From: Ardenticatenales bacterium
GTDB taxonomy: Bacteria > Chloroflexota > Anaerolineae > Ardenticatenales > Ardenticatenaceae
Direction: 5' to 3'
Assembly: GCA_013812995.1 (NCBI GenBank)
Contig: JACCSL010000969.1
Span: 1 to 8,290, forward strand
Length of the DNA: 8,290 nt
Below, one piece after another: positions 1 to 6,627 of the stretch (positions are counted from its first letter, which is position 1; every line of letters begins with the position of its first letter). The position numbers and the translations under genes are program-made. The notes under the pieces were generated by a model. It made no database searches. It was not told the origin of the DNA and was given only the letters and a program-made list of their open reading frames with translations.

Positions 1-24
1 CCCCCACGTCGCTTCGCTCCGTGT

Positions 25-72
25 CCCCTCTCCCGAAATCGGGAGAGGGGCGGCCGACGGCCGGGGAGAGGG
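25..72. repeat. GC-rich palindromic REP-like element
   Basis: Bases 25-36 (CCCCTCTCCCGA) and 39-50 (TCGGGAGAGGGG) form a perfect 12-bp inverted repeat around two A residues. It is followed by two copies of the self-complementary CGGCCG (51-56 and 58-63), and then by a second copy of GGGAGAGGG (64-72, identical to 41-49). The left arm could therefore pair with either of two right arms. No T-run follows on the + strand, so an intrinsic terminator is not the obvious reading. Similar CCCTCTCCC/GGGAGAGGG palindromes are, to my knowledge, dispersed intergenic repeats in several GC-rich bacteria. That this one is dispersed is an inference from a single copy. It could also end transcription of a gene to the left of the window. 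Confidence 0.55.
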
Positions 73-151
73 CTCCGCTAGCCCGCTTCCCCTCTTCCAT
101 ACCACAAATTCCGTCAGAAGCAGTTACGTTTTAGCAACCCCTAGTCTTTAC

Positions 152-156
152 AGGAG
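152..156 (+). promoter_or_regulatory. Shine-Dalgarno of the E2 gene
   Basis: AGGAG lies 9 nt before the ATG at 166. It supports that start, which also begins the protein exactly at the first strand of the lipoyl domain (MAIAISMPQLGES). Confidence 0.7.
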
Positions 157-165
157 CACACACTC

Positions 166-1584
166 ATGGCAATCGCCATTTCTATGCCGCAACTCGGGGA
201 GTCCGTCACCGAGGGAACCGTCGGCAGATGGCTCAAGCAGGTGGGAGATCGAGTCGAGAAGTACGAGCCCCTGCTTGAGGTCATCTCTGACAAGGTAGAT
301 ACGGAGATCACCGCCACAGAAGGCGGGACGCTTCTTTCGATTGAGATTGAGGAAGGGGCAACCGTACCCGTGGGGACGGTGCTCTGCTACCTCGGGGAAG
401 CCGGAGAGAGTACCGGGCAGGGCGGCGGCGCGCCTACCGTGCAGAAAACGCCTGTAGAGATGCCTGTTGCGCCGCCCATCGCCGCCCCTGCACCGCCTCC
501 ATCGCCTCGCCTCATGGAGCGGCTCACCGAGCGCGCCGTGCCAGCACCCGTGCCGGAGCCAGCAACCAAGAGTAACGGGGCCGCGCAGACCATCACGCCG
601 GTAGTAGCGCGGATGCTCAGCGAGCATAACATTGATCTGAGCCAGGTGCAGGGCAGCGGGCGCGAGGGACGGGTGACCAAGCGCGACATCGAGGAGTACC
701 TGGAGCGACGAGGGCAACCCGCCGCGCCCGCGCCAACCCCCGCCATGCCAACCCCGCCGCCTGTCGCTCAGCCAGCGGCAGCGCCGGTGGCACCGACCCC
801 GACGGTGGCCCCCATCGCCCCTGCTACGCCACCGGCCCCGCAGATCCAGCGTCCGGCCCCGCCCGCACCCGCTCCGGCAGCCCGCCCTATCGCGGCTCAG
901 CCTGGCGAGTTGCTCCCGCTGACGAATATGCGGCGGCGCATCGCGGAGCACATGGTCAATTCCAAGCGCACCGCCCCGCACGTCACCACGGTCTTCGAGG
1001 CTGACCTGGGTGCGATCAGTGCCCACCGCAACGCCAATCGCCGTGACTTCGAGGCGCGCGGCGTACGACTAACCTTCATGCCCTACTTCGTGGAGGCGGT
1101 GGTTCATGGGCTGCGCAACCATCCTCTCGCCAACTCGACCTTTACCGAGGATGGAATCCAGCTCCTCAAGGATCTGAACATCGGGGTGGCCGTGGCCACA
1201 CAGGGCGGCGCGGGGCTGCTCGTTCCGGTGGTCCGGCGCGCCGACGAGAAGAATCTCTTCGGCCTGGCGCGCGATATGGATGACATCACCCAGCGCGCCC
1301 GCCGCGGCGGCCTGACGCCCGACGATATGGGCGGCGGCACCTTCACCATCTCGAATCATGGGGTAGGGGGCTCCCTCTGGGGAACGCCCATCATCAACCA
1401 GCCGCAGAGTGCCATCCTCGGCATCGGCAAGATTCAGAAGCGCGTCGTGGTGACCAAAGAGGACGCCATCGCCATCCGCCCGATGGTCTACCTCTCTCTG
1501 ACCTTCGACCATCGCGTGCTGGACGGAGCCACCGCCGACGCCTTCATGGCGGATGTGGTGAATCGTCTGGAGCAGTACCGCTAA
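166..1584 (+). CDS. 2-oxoacid dehydrogenase E2, dihydrolipoamide acyltransferase
   Basis: This is the E2 core of a 2-oxoacid dehydrogenase complex. It passes the acyl group from the E1-loaded lipoyl arm to coenzyme A in the cytoplasm. The 472-residue protein has the full E2 layout. The N-terminal lipoyl domain spans about 2-77, with the lipoylated lysine K43 in SDKVDTEITA. A Pro/Ala linker follows (about 83-140). The peripheral-subunit-binding domain is at about 143-180 (TPVVARMLSEHNIDL, then GSGREGRVTKRDI). A second, about 60-residue Ala/Pro linker (184-246) leads to the catalytic domain (about 248-472). That domain ends in the active-site motif FDHRVLDG, with H449 and D453. The substrate (pyruvate, 2-oxoglutarate or branched-chain 2-oxoacids) cannot be settled from sequence alone, so I give no symbol. 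The segment SNHGVGGSLWGTPIINQPQ resembles succinyl- or branched-chain-type E2 more than classic AceF, but this is a weak impression. No E1 or E3 gene is visible beside it. The downstream hairpin suggests it ends a transcription unit. Confidence 0.93.
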   Translation: MAIAISMPQLGESVTEGTVGRWLKQVGDRVEKYEPLLEVISDKVDTEITATEGGTLLSIEIEEGATVPVGTVLCYLGEAGESTGQGGGAPTVQKTPVEMPVAPPIAAPAPPPSPRLMERLTERAVPAPVPEPATKSNGAAQTITPVVARMLSEHNIDLSQVQGSGREGRVTKRDIEEYLERRGQPAAPAPTPAMPTPPPVAQPAAAPVAPTPTVAPIAPATPPAPQIQRPAPPAPAPAARPIAAQPGELLPLTNMRRRIAEHMVNSKRTAPHVTTVFEADLGAISAHRNANRRDFEARGVRLTFMPYFVEAVVHGLRNHPLANSTFTEDGIQLLKDLNIGVAVATQGGAGLLVPVVRRADEKNLFGLARDMDDITQRARRGGLTPDDMGGGTFTISNHGVGGSLWGTPIINQPQSAILGIGKIQKRVVVTKEDAIAIRPMVYLSLTFDHRVLDGATADAFMADVVNRLEQYR

Positions 1585-1607
1585 CGTTTTGCGCCCTTTC
1601 GGTTGTC

Positions 1608-1646
1608 AAAGGCCTCTTCTTTTTCAGAGAAGGGGTCTTTGCTTTT
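1608..1646 (+). terminator. Rho-independent terminator after the E2 gene
   Basis: The arms AAAGGCCTCTTCT (1608-1620) and AGAAGGGGTCTTT (1628-1640) pair over 13 positions, with two G-T wobbles, around a 7-nt loop. GC and TTTT follow (1641-1646). The hairpin starts 23 nt after the E2 stop codon and lies before peptide deformylase, so it should largely separate the two genes. Confidence 0.7.
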
Positions 1647-1651
1647 AAAAT
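1623..1651 (+). promoter_or_regulatory. Possible sigma70-type promoter for peptide deformylase
   Basis: TTCAGA (1623-1628, 4 of 6 to TTGACA) and TAAAAT (1646-1651, 5 of 6 to TATAAT) are separated by 17 bp. Transcription would start about 25 nt before the def ATG. The elements overlap the E2 terminator, whose loop and T-run are AT-rich anyway, so chance similarity is quite possible. Confidence 0.3.
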
Positions 1652-1683
1652 GTAGGAATTATCCGCCGCAAACGAGGGAGCCG

Positions 1684-2214
1684 ATGGCAATTCGAGAGAT
1701 TGTATTTCACCCCAATGACACCCTGCGCCGCAAGGCCGCGCCGATTGAACAGTTCGACCCGGCCCTGCGCGCGCTCTCCAAGGATATGCTGGAAACGATG
1801 CAGCTCGCCGAGGGTGTAGGACTGGCAGGGCCACAGATCGGCGTGGCGCAGCGCATCTTCGTCATGCGCGTAAGGGAGAATGATCAACGCGCAGAGGGGG
1901 ATCCACTGGCAGGTAAGCCTCTGGTGCTGATCAATCCTGAGATCGTGGAAGAAAGCCTGGAGATGGTAGAGGGTATGGAAGGGTGCCTGTCCATCCCCGG
2001 TTATGCGGGGCTGGTAGACAGGCATCAGAAAATCGTGGTCCTGGCGCGCAACGAGTGGGGAAAGCCCAAGCGCTATGTGGTCGAGGGATATCTGGCACGA
2101 GTGATGCAGCATGAAATCGACCATCTGGACGGTATTCTTTTCCTGGATCGATTGAAAGGGGATGACAAACTCTTCAAGGTCGTTGAGCACGAGGAAGAGG
2201 CGGCTTCGGAGTAG
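1684..2214 (+). CDS. def: Peptide deformylase
   Basis: This metalloenzyme removes the N-formyl group from nascent polypeptides at the ribosome exit. The 176-residue product carries all three family motifs: motif 1 GVGLAGPQIG (45-54, with Gly-Pro where Ala-Ala or Ala-Pro is more usual), motif 2 EGCLS (99-103) and motif 3 HEIDHLDG (143-150). From family knowledge the metal ligands are C101, H143 and H147, and the catalytic acid is E144. I chose ATG 1684 because GGGAG/GAGG (1674-1680) sits just upstream and because MAIREIVFHPNDTLRRKA is the usual N terminus. The same frame stays open back to a TTG at 1603, but that start would translate through the terminator hairpin and add 27 residues with no family match. 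The C-terminal tail after residue 160 is charged and Glu-rich. No methionyl-tRNA formyltransferase gene, a common partner, is adjacent here. Confidence 0.95.
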   Translation: MAIREIVFHPNDTLRRKAAPIEQFDPALRALSKDMLETMQLAEGVGLAGPQIGVAQRIFVMRVRENDQRAEGDPLAGKPLVLINPEIVEESLEMVEGMEGCLSIPGYAGLVDRHQKIVVLARNEWGKPKRYVVEGYLARVMQHEIDHLDGILFLDRLKGDDKLFKVVEHEEEAASE

Positions 2215-2233
2215 TCGCATCTGCTGCTATACT
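2205..2233 (+). promoter_or_regulatory. Candidate extended -10 promoter for the response regulator
   Basis: TATACT (2228-2233) matches the -10 consensus at 5 of 6 positions and is preceded by TGC, giving an extended -10 TGnTATACT. A poor -35 (TTCGGA, 2205-2210) lies 17 bp upstream, inside the end of def. Transcription would begin near 2240, leaving a leader of about 40 nt. This is a pattern match only. Confidence 0.42.
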
Positions 2234-2277
2234 TTCCTGTTTACTCACCCATCCCCTCCCCGAGACGCAAATTGCGA

Positions 2278-2643
2278 ATGAACATCATCCTTGTTGATGA
2301 CACAGCCGATCATCTGGAGTTACTCTCCGAATTTTTACAAGATCTGCGCCCGAACGCGACCATCTACTGCCTGCAAGATGGTCTGGAATTGTCCCGCTGG
2401 CTGGATGAGACGCCCATCGATCTCCTCATGGTGGACCTGATGATGCCGACCATCAACGGCTTCGAGCTGGTTCGGAAGGTGCGGCAAAATAGACGCTGGG
2501 CAACGCTGCCCATCATCGCTGTTTCAGGGCTGAGGCAGTCCAATCACCGCGTCGAACTGGAGAAAGCAGGGTTTAGCGATTACATCGTCAAGCCCTACGA
2601 GATAAGCGACCTGGTCCGCGTGCTCGACCATTACCTACCCTAG
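2278..2643 (+). CDS. Stand-alone receiver-domain response regulator
   Basis: The 121-residue product is a single CheY-like receiver domain with no output domain, so it should act by protein-protein contact or as a relay in a phosphotransfer chain. Numbered from ATG 2278, the hallmark residues are all present: the acidic pair D7/D8 for Mg2+, phospho-acceptor D53 (in MVDLMMP), the switch residue S83 (in IIAVSGL) and the lysine K105 followed by a proline (in DYIVKPYE). The phosphorylation site therefore looks functional. The frame also has a TTG at 2272, two codons earlier. I prefer ATG 2278 because strand beta-1 (MNIILVDD) starts there. Neither start has a good Shine-Dalgarno; GAGA at 2262-2265 is the nearest purine run. 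No histidine kinase is in the window, so the partner is unknown. A terminator follows directly, making this probably a one-gene unit. Confidence 0.9.
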   Translation: MNIILVDDTADHLELLSEFLQDLRPNATIYCLQDGLELSRWLDETPIDLLMVDLMMPTINGFELVRKVRQNRRWATLPIIAVSGLRQSNHRVELEKAGFSDYIVKPYEISDLVRVLDHYLP

Positions 2644-2664
2644 CAATTTACCAACTTCGCCGCG

Positions 2665-2695
2665 AACGCCGCTCCACTCGGGCGGCGTTTTCCTT
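2665..2695 (+). terminator. Rho-independent terminator after the response regulator
   Basis: AACGCCGCTC (2665-2674) and GGGCGGCGTT (2680-2689) form a 10-bp stem with one G-T wobble and a CACTC loop. The right arm runs into TTTT (2688-2691), then CCTT. It starts 21 nt after the receiver stop codon and ends about 20 nt before mgtE. Confidence 0.8.
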
Positions 2696-2703
2696 GATAT
2701 GCG

Positions 2704-2710
2704 TCTGAGG
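2704..2710 (+). promoter_or_regulatory. Shine-Dalgarno of mgtE
   Basis: TCTGAGG ends 5 nt before the ATG at 2716 and supports that start. The whole gap back to the receiver gene is only 72 nt and is largely taken up by the terminator, so there is no room for an M-box (Mg2+) riboswitch directly before mgtE. Confidence 0.55.
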
Positions 2711-2715
2711 TACCT

Positions 2716-4065
2716 ATGTCCGACGAGATCACTCCCACCTACGATGACCTGCAAAATCTGATAGAGCGCCTGCAAGATGGCGAGACGGGCGCGGAAATCA
2801 ACGCCCTGCTCGCGGAGCTGCACCCGGCGGACTGGGCCGACATCATCGAGGAGCTACCGCCCAAGGCGCGCATCCAACTCCTTCGTGCTCTGCCCGTAGA
2901 AGACGCGGCGGAGGTCCTGGAATATATCGAGGATGAAGAGACCGTCGCCATCGCCGACCAGATGGCGCTGGAGGAATTGGCGGCGATTCTCGACGAGATG
3001 GCCCCGGACGCCGCCGCCGATCTCCTGGGCGACCTGGACCCGGCCAGAGTCGAGGCACTGCTGGCAGAGATGGACGAGGAGGATGCGGTGCGTCCCCTCC
3101 TCGCCTTCCCCGACGATACGGCGGGCGGCCTCATGGTGCCCCTACCCTTCTCGCTCCGCAGCGATATGACCGTGGCCGCCGCTCTGGACGCGCTGCGGGA
3201 AAGTTCGCCTGATGCCGAACTGATTTATTACCTCTTCGTGGTGGATCAGAAGCAGCGACTGGTAGGCGTTGTGAGCCTGCGCCGCCTGGTCGTCGCCACG
3301 CCCGAGACACGGATCGCCACCATTATGGATGACGAGGTGCTCACGGTCTCCGTGCTGACCGACCAGGAAGAGTGTGGGCGCTTGCTCCAGCGCTATGGGC
3401 TGATGGCGCTACCCGTCGTGGATGAGTCGATGCGGCTGGTAGGCTTCATCACCCACGATGACCTCGTGGAGGTGGTCGCTGAGGAGGTCGAGGAGGATAC
3501 GCTGCACCTGGGCGGTCTCTCCAGCGAGTCGGAGGTGTTCGATAGTCTGGGCGGGGCGATACGCAAGCGGCTTCCTTGGCTTTACGTCAATCTAGGGACT
3601 GCGTTTCTGGCTGCGTCGGTGGTCAGCTACTTCGAGCCGACCATTGCCCGTTTCGCGGTGCTGGCGGTGTTCCAGAGCATCGTGGCCGGGCAAGGGGGCA
3701 ACGCGGGCACGCAGACTCTGACCCTGATGGTGCGTGGCCTGGCAACGCAGGAGCTTGGCCTGCGCGACGCAGTGGACCTCCTCCGCCGCGAGAGCACTAT
3801 TGGATTGATGCAGGGAACAGCGGTGGGGATCGGGGTGGGAATCGTGGCCTACTTGTGGAAGGGCAATCTGCTCATCTCGCTGATTCTCTGCGCGGCCATG
3901 ATGGGAAATATGGTGGTGGCGAACACAGCGGGCGTGATGATTCCCCTGCTGCTGGAGCGGGCTGGGGTGGATCCGGCGGTAGCCTCGGGCGTCTTTGTCA
4001 CCGCCCTGACGGATATCTGCGGCTTTACGCTGTTTCTTGGCATGGCAACGCTGCTTCTTCCTTAA
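2716..4065 (+). CDS. mgtE: MgtE-family magnesium channel/transporter
   Basis: This is an inner-membrane Mg2+ channel. From family knowledge, the cytoplasmic N and CBS domains bind Mg2+ and close the pore when intracellular Mg2+ is high. The 449-residue product has the usual length and order. The acidic helical MgtE N domain covers about 1-133. The junction motif DTAGGLM (134-140) precedes paired CBS domains (about 140-200 and 203-262, each ending near a 'LVGVVSL' or 'LVGFITHDDL' strand). The membrane domain covers about 284-449, with five hydrophobic segments near 287-307, 312-335, 363-380, 384-412 and 424-447. Pore signatures are GGNAGTQ (327-333) and TALTDICGF, whose D433 matches the conserved pore aspartate (D432 in the Thermus thermophilus protein). 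Many Asp/Glu residues in the N and CBS parts fit Mg2+ sensing. It is probably transcribed separately from the receiver gene because of the intervening terminator. I saw no clear promoter in the short gap, so partial read-through is possible. Confidence 0.95.
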   Translation: MSDEITPTYDDLQNLIERLQDGETGAEINALLAELHPADWADIIEELPPKARIQLLRALPVEDAAEVLEYIEDEETVAIADQMALEELAAILDEMAPDAAADLLGDLDPARVEALLAEMDEEDAVRPLLAFPDDTAGGLMVPLPFSLRSDMTVAAALDALRESSPDAELIYYLFVVDQKQRLVGVVSLRRLVVATPETRIATIMDDEVLTVSVLTDQEECGRLLQRYGLMALPVVDESMRLVGFITHDDLVEVVAEEVEEDTLHLGGLSSESEVFDSLGGAIRKRLPWLYVNLGTAFLAASVVSYFEPTIARFAVLAVFQSIVAGQGGNAGTQTLTLMVRGLATQELGLRDAVDLLRRESTIGLMQGTAVGIGVGIVAYLWKGNLLISLILCAAMMGNMVVANTAGVMIPLLLERAGVDPAVASGVFVTALTDICGFTLFLGMATLLLP

Positions 4066-4095
4066 GTGTGGAGGTGCCATCGGGCACCTCCACAC
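4066..4095. terminator. Perfect hairpin between convergent mgtE and pheT
   Basis: GTGTGGAGGTGCC (4066-4078) and GGCACCTCCACAC (4083-4095) form a perfect 13-bp stem with an ATCG tetraloop. It begins at the first base after the mgtE stop codon and ends 6 nt before the pheT stop codon on the other strand. Being symmetrical, it could end transcripts from both sides. Neither side has a T-run, so classic intrinsic termination is uncertain. It may instead work with Rho or protect 3' ends. Confidence 0.6.
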
Positions 4096-4101
4096 GCACG
4101 G

Positions 4102-6615
4102 CTAGCTATCTTCGCCACGAATCTGCGCGCCCAGCTGCTGGCGAAGTCGCTGGGTAATGGTGCTGTGGAGAGTCGCGACCTCGCCATCCGTGAACGTTTT
4201 TTCCGGGTGGACATAACGCAGGCTGTAGGCGAGGCTCTTTTTGCCCTCGGGGATCGAGTGGCCCCGGTAGAGGTCGAAGAGTTCCAGCTGCGTGACGTGC
4301 TCGCCGCCCGCCTCGCGGATGACCTGCTCGACCCTTGCGGCGGGCGTTGCCTCGTCCACGACCACGGCGAGGTCCTGAACCACGGCTGGGTAGCGTGGGA
4401 TGGGCACCAGGTCAAAGGCAGCGGGGATAGCGGCGATAAGTCTATCGAGGCTGAGGTCTGCCAGGGCGATGCGCTGCTCGGGCAGGCCGTGGGCGCGCCG
4501 GACGCGCGGGTGCAACTCGCCCAGCGTACCGATGCTTTGCCCTGCGACCCGAAGCTCGGCCACGCGGCCCGGCTGGAAGGTAGGATGGTCCGTGACCTCG
4601 TAGCTGGCCTGCTCATGGAGGTGCAGGTGGCGCAGAAGTTCCTCCACCAGCCCCTTGACCTCGTAGAAATCGCTGCTGGCGCTCTCGGGGGTCAGCCAGC
4701 TGTGGCGCTGGGTTGGCCCCGTCACCGCGATGACCAAGCGCCGTTCCTCGTGGGGCAGCGGTTGCCCCGGCTGGGGCAGGTAGGCCAGACCCGTCTCGAA
4801 GATGGCGACCCGCGAGCGGTGGCGAAGGTTGACCTGTAGCGTCTCCATCGCACTCACCAGGAGGGTACGGCGCATCACGCGGCGCTCCTGTGAGTAGGGA
4901 TTGGCAATCCGAACGTAGCCCTCCTCGCTGATGTCCTGCGCGCCCTCGTCTACCTGCGGGCGCAGCAGGGCTTCCCGCTCGGGGGCGCTCATCGTGTAGG
5001 AGATGGTTTCGGTCAGCCCCAGCCCCACCAGAAGGTCGCGAATGTGCTCCTCCAGGTCCATCGCGCGGTCGTGGCGCAGGGGCGGCAGGGCATCGGCCAT
5101 GAGTGTCATGGGCAGGTTGTCCAGCCCATGCACGCGCGCGACCTCTTCGACCAGGTCGGCGGGAATGGTGATGTCCTCTCGATGGTCGGGTACCGTGACA
5201 CGTAGCGCCTGCTCTCCCGGTTGGACCCCAAAGGCCAGCCGCTCCAGGTAGCTCGCGATCTCCCCCTGGCTCAGCGCGGTGCCGAGCAGGCGATTGACCG
5301 TCTCGGTGGTTAGCTCTAGAACGATGGGCGCGGCAGGGCGTGGGTAGCTGTCCACGACACCCGCCGCGATCTCCCCGCCGCCCAACTCCGCGATGAGCCG
5401 CGTGGCGCGCTGGTTTCCTCGCATGGCCTCAGCCGGGTGGACACCCCGGCTGAAGCGATAGGCCGCCTCCGAAAAGAGCAGATGGCGTGTGGAGGTGCGG
5501 CGCACGGAGATGAAGTTCCAGGCCGCTGCCTCCAGCAAAATAGTTCGCGTCTCGTCGCTCACCTCGGTTTCGGCCCCACCCATGACGCCAGCGATGGCGA
5601 GGATGCCCACGGTATCGGTGACGAGTACATCCTCGGGGCTCAGCTCGCGCTCGGCTTTGTCCAGGGTCATCAGCGTCTCACCGGGCTGAGCGAGGCGCGT
5701 GATGATGGTCGGGAGGTCCGCCCCGCTACGGCGGGCACGCTCCAGCAGTTTGTCATAGTCGAAGGCGTGAAGGGGCTGTCCCCACTCCATCATGACGTAG
5801 TTGGTCACATCCACCACATTGTTGATGGGCCGCATTCCCACGAGCCGGAGCCGCCGCTGCATCCACCAGGGCGAGGGGCCAATAGTGACGCCCCGGATCA
5901 GCGAGGCCGTGAAGCGCGGGTTGAGGTCGGGCACCTGGATGTCCAGGCGCACCGCCTCGCTCGCCGCCGCCCCCGAGCCGGAGAGCGCCAGCGGGGGCGG
6001 GCGCAGCGGACGGTTGAACAGGGCCGCAACCTCGCGCGCGATGCCAATGACAGAGGCGGCGCGTCCCAGGTTGGGCGTCAGGTCCACCTCCAGCACGATG
6101 TCACCGAGATAATTCTGTAGCGGGGTGCCAACCTCGGCCTCCGCCGGAAGCTCCAGAATGCCCTCGTGCGTGTCGGAGAGGCCCAGCTCGCGCTCGGAGA
6201 GCACCATGCCCTCGGAGAGAATGCCGCGCAGCTTCTTGGGCTCCAGCCGGATGTGCTCGCGCCCCTCGGAGTACCCATTGATGACCGTGGCGCCCGTCAT
6301 GGCATAGGCCACGCGCTGCCCAACGCGGACATTGGGCGCCCCCGTCACGACGGTTTTGGGCTCCGTCGCACCATAGGACACGGTGACCAAGCGCAGGCGG
6401 TCGGCGTCCGGGTGGGGCGCGACCGCCAGAATCTCGGCGACGCGGATCGTCTCCGCGTCCCAGACCAGGTGCTCGCTCTGGGCTGGCCCCGGCACGCCGA
6501 TGTACTCGACGGAGGCAACCTCCAGCCCGGCTGTGGTCAGCCGCTCGGCCAGTTCCTGGACGGGGATACCATCCAGAGATACATAATCCTTTAGCCAGGA
6601 AAGTGGAACTCGCAT
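4102..6615 (-). CDS. pheT: Phenylalanyl-tRNA synthetase beta subunit
   Basis: This is the large subunit of the alpha2-beta2 enzyme that charges tRNA-Phe. The beta chain binds tRNA and edits mischarged Tyr-tRNA-Phe. The 837-residue product has the full bacterial layout. The N-terminal part starts MRVPLSWLKDYV. An OB-fold tRNA-binding domain spans about 45-155 (VAEILAVAPHPDADRLRLV, then GAPNVRVGQ). The B3/B4 editing domain spans about 228-412 (MRPINNVVDVTNYVMMEWGQ, with PLHAFDYDKL next). The B5 domain spans about 431-502 (ending DLVEEVARVHGLDNLP). A catalytic-like core covers about 515-725. The C-terminal FDX-ACB anticodon-binding domain spans about 735-832 (PRYPAVVQDLAVVVDE, then KKSLAYSLRY). 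ATG 6615 is supported by AGGAG 7 nt upstream (6623-6627). The gap to the upstream lipoprotein gene is 12 nt, indicating co-transcription. No frameshift or missing domain is seen. Confidence 0.97.
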   Translation of the reverse strand: MRVPLSWLKDYVSLDGIPVQELAERLTTAGLEVASVEYIGVPGPAQSEHLVWDAETIRVAEILAVAPHPDADRLRLVTVSYGATEPKTVVTGAPNVRVGQRVAYAMTGATVINGYSEGREHIRLEPKKLRGILSEGMVLSERELGLSDTHEGILELPAEAEVGTPLQNYLGDIVLEVDLTPNLGRAASVIGIAREVAALFNRPLRPPPLALSGSGAAASEAVRLDIQVPDLNPRFTASLIRGVTIGPSPWWMQRRLRLVGMRPINNVVDVTNYVMMEWGQPLHAFDYDKLLERARRSGADLPTIITRLAQPGETLMTLDKAERELSPEDVLVTDTVGILAIAGVMGGAETEVSDETRTILLEAAAWNFISVRRTSTRHLLFSEAAYRFSRGVHPAEAMRGNQRATRLIAELGGGEIAAGVVDSYPRPAAPIVLELTTETVNRLLGTALSQGEIASYLERLAFGVQPGEQALRVTVPDHREDITIPADLVEEVARVHGLDNLPMTLMADALPPLRHDRAMDLEEHIRDLLVGLGLTETISYTMSAPEREALLRPQVDEGAQDISEEGYVRIANPYSQERRVMRRTLLVSAMETLQVNLRHRSRVAIFETGLAYLPQPGQPLPHEERRLVIAVTGPTQRHSWLTPESASSDFYEVKGLVEELLRHLHLHEQASYEVTDHPTFQPGRVAELRVAGQSIGTLGELHPRVRRAHGLPEQRIALADLSLDRLIAAIPAAFDLVPIPRYPAVVQDLAVVVDEATPAARVEQVIREAGGEHVTQLELFDLYRGHSIPEGKKSLAYSLRYVHPEKTFTDGEVATLHSTITQRLRQQLGAQIRGEDS

Positions 6616-6622
6616 TGATCTT

Positions 6623-6627
6623 CTCCT
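6623..6627 (-). promoter_or_regulatory. Shine-Dalgarno of pheT
   Basis: Read on the minus strand, AGGAG follows the lipoprotein TAG stop (6628-6630) with no base between, and stands 7 nt before the pheT ATG. Ribosomes finishing the lipoprotein would end on this site, so translational coupling is plausible. Confidence 0.75.

Noticed and set aside
720..905. Repeat array or microsatellite in the E2 gene
   Set aside because: The CCG/GCC-rich stretch encodes the flexible Ala/Pro interdomain linker; the units are irregular and explained by protein composition.
148..1026. Long open frame (292 codons) on the minus strand antisense to the E2 gene
   Set aside because: It is Arg/Gly/His-rich with no domain and lies opposite a well-supported GC-rich gene. 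Open antisense frames are expected from its codon bias and the Pro/Ala linkers.
1603..1683. Alternative TTG start giving peptide deformylase 27 extra residues
   Set aside because: The extension is encoded by the terminator hairpin, lacks a Shine-Dalgarno and does not match the family N terminus. ATG 1684 has a Shine-Dalgarno directly before it.
2644..2715. Mg2+-sensing riboswitch (M-box) or leader controlling mgtE
   Set aside because: The gap is only 72 nt and holds a simple terminator and a Shine-Dalgarno, too short for an M-box. The hairpin fits the end of the receiver gene.
3576..4157. Open frame of 193 codons on the + strand in another frame of mgtE
   Set aside because: Low-complexity Gly/Arg/Ala translation overlapping the membrane domain of mgtE and running through the intergenic hairpin; a shadow frame.
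5437..6120. Open frame of 227 codons on the + strand opposite pheT
   Set aside because: It lies wholly within pheT, has no recognisable domain and its composition mirrors the pheT codons. The same applies to the other + strand frames across 4066-6594.
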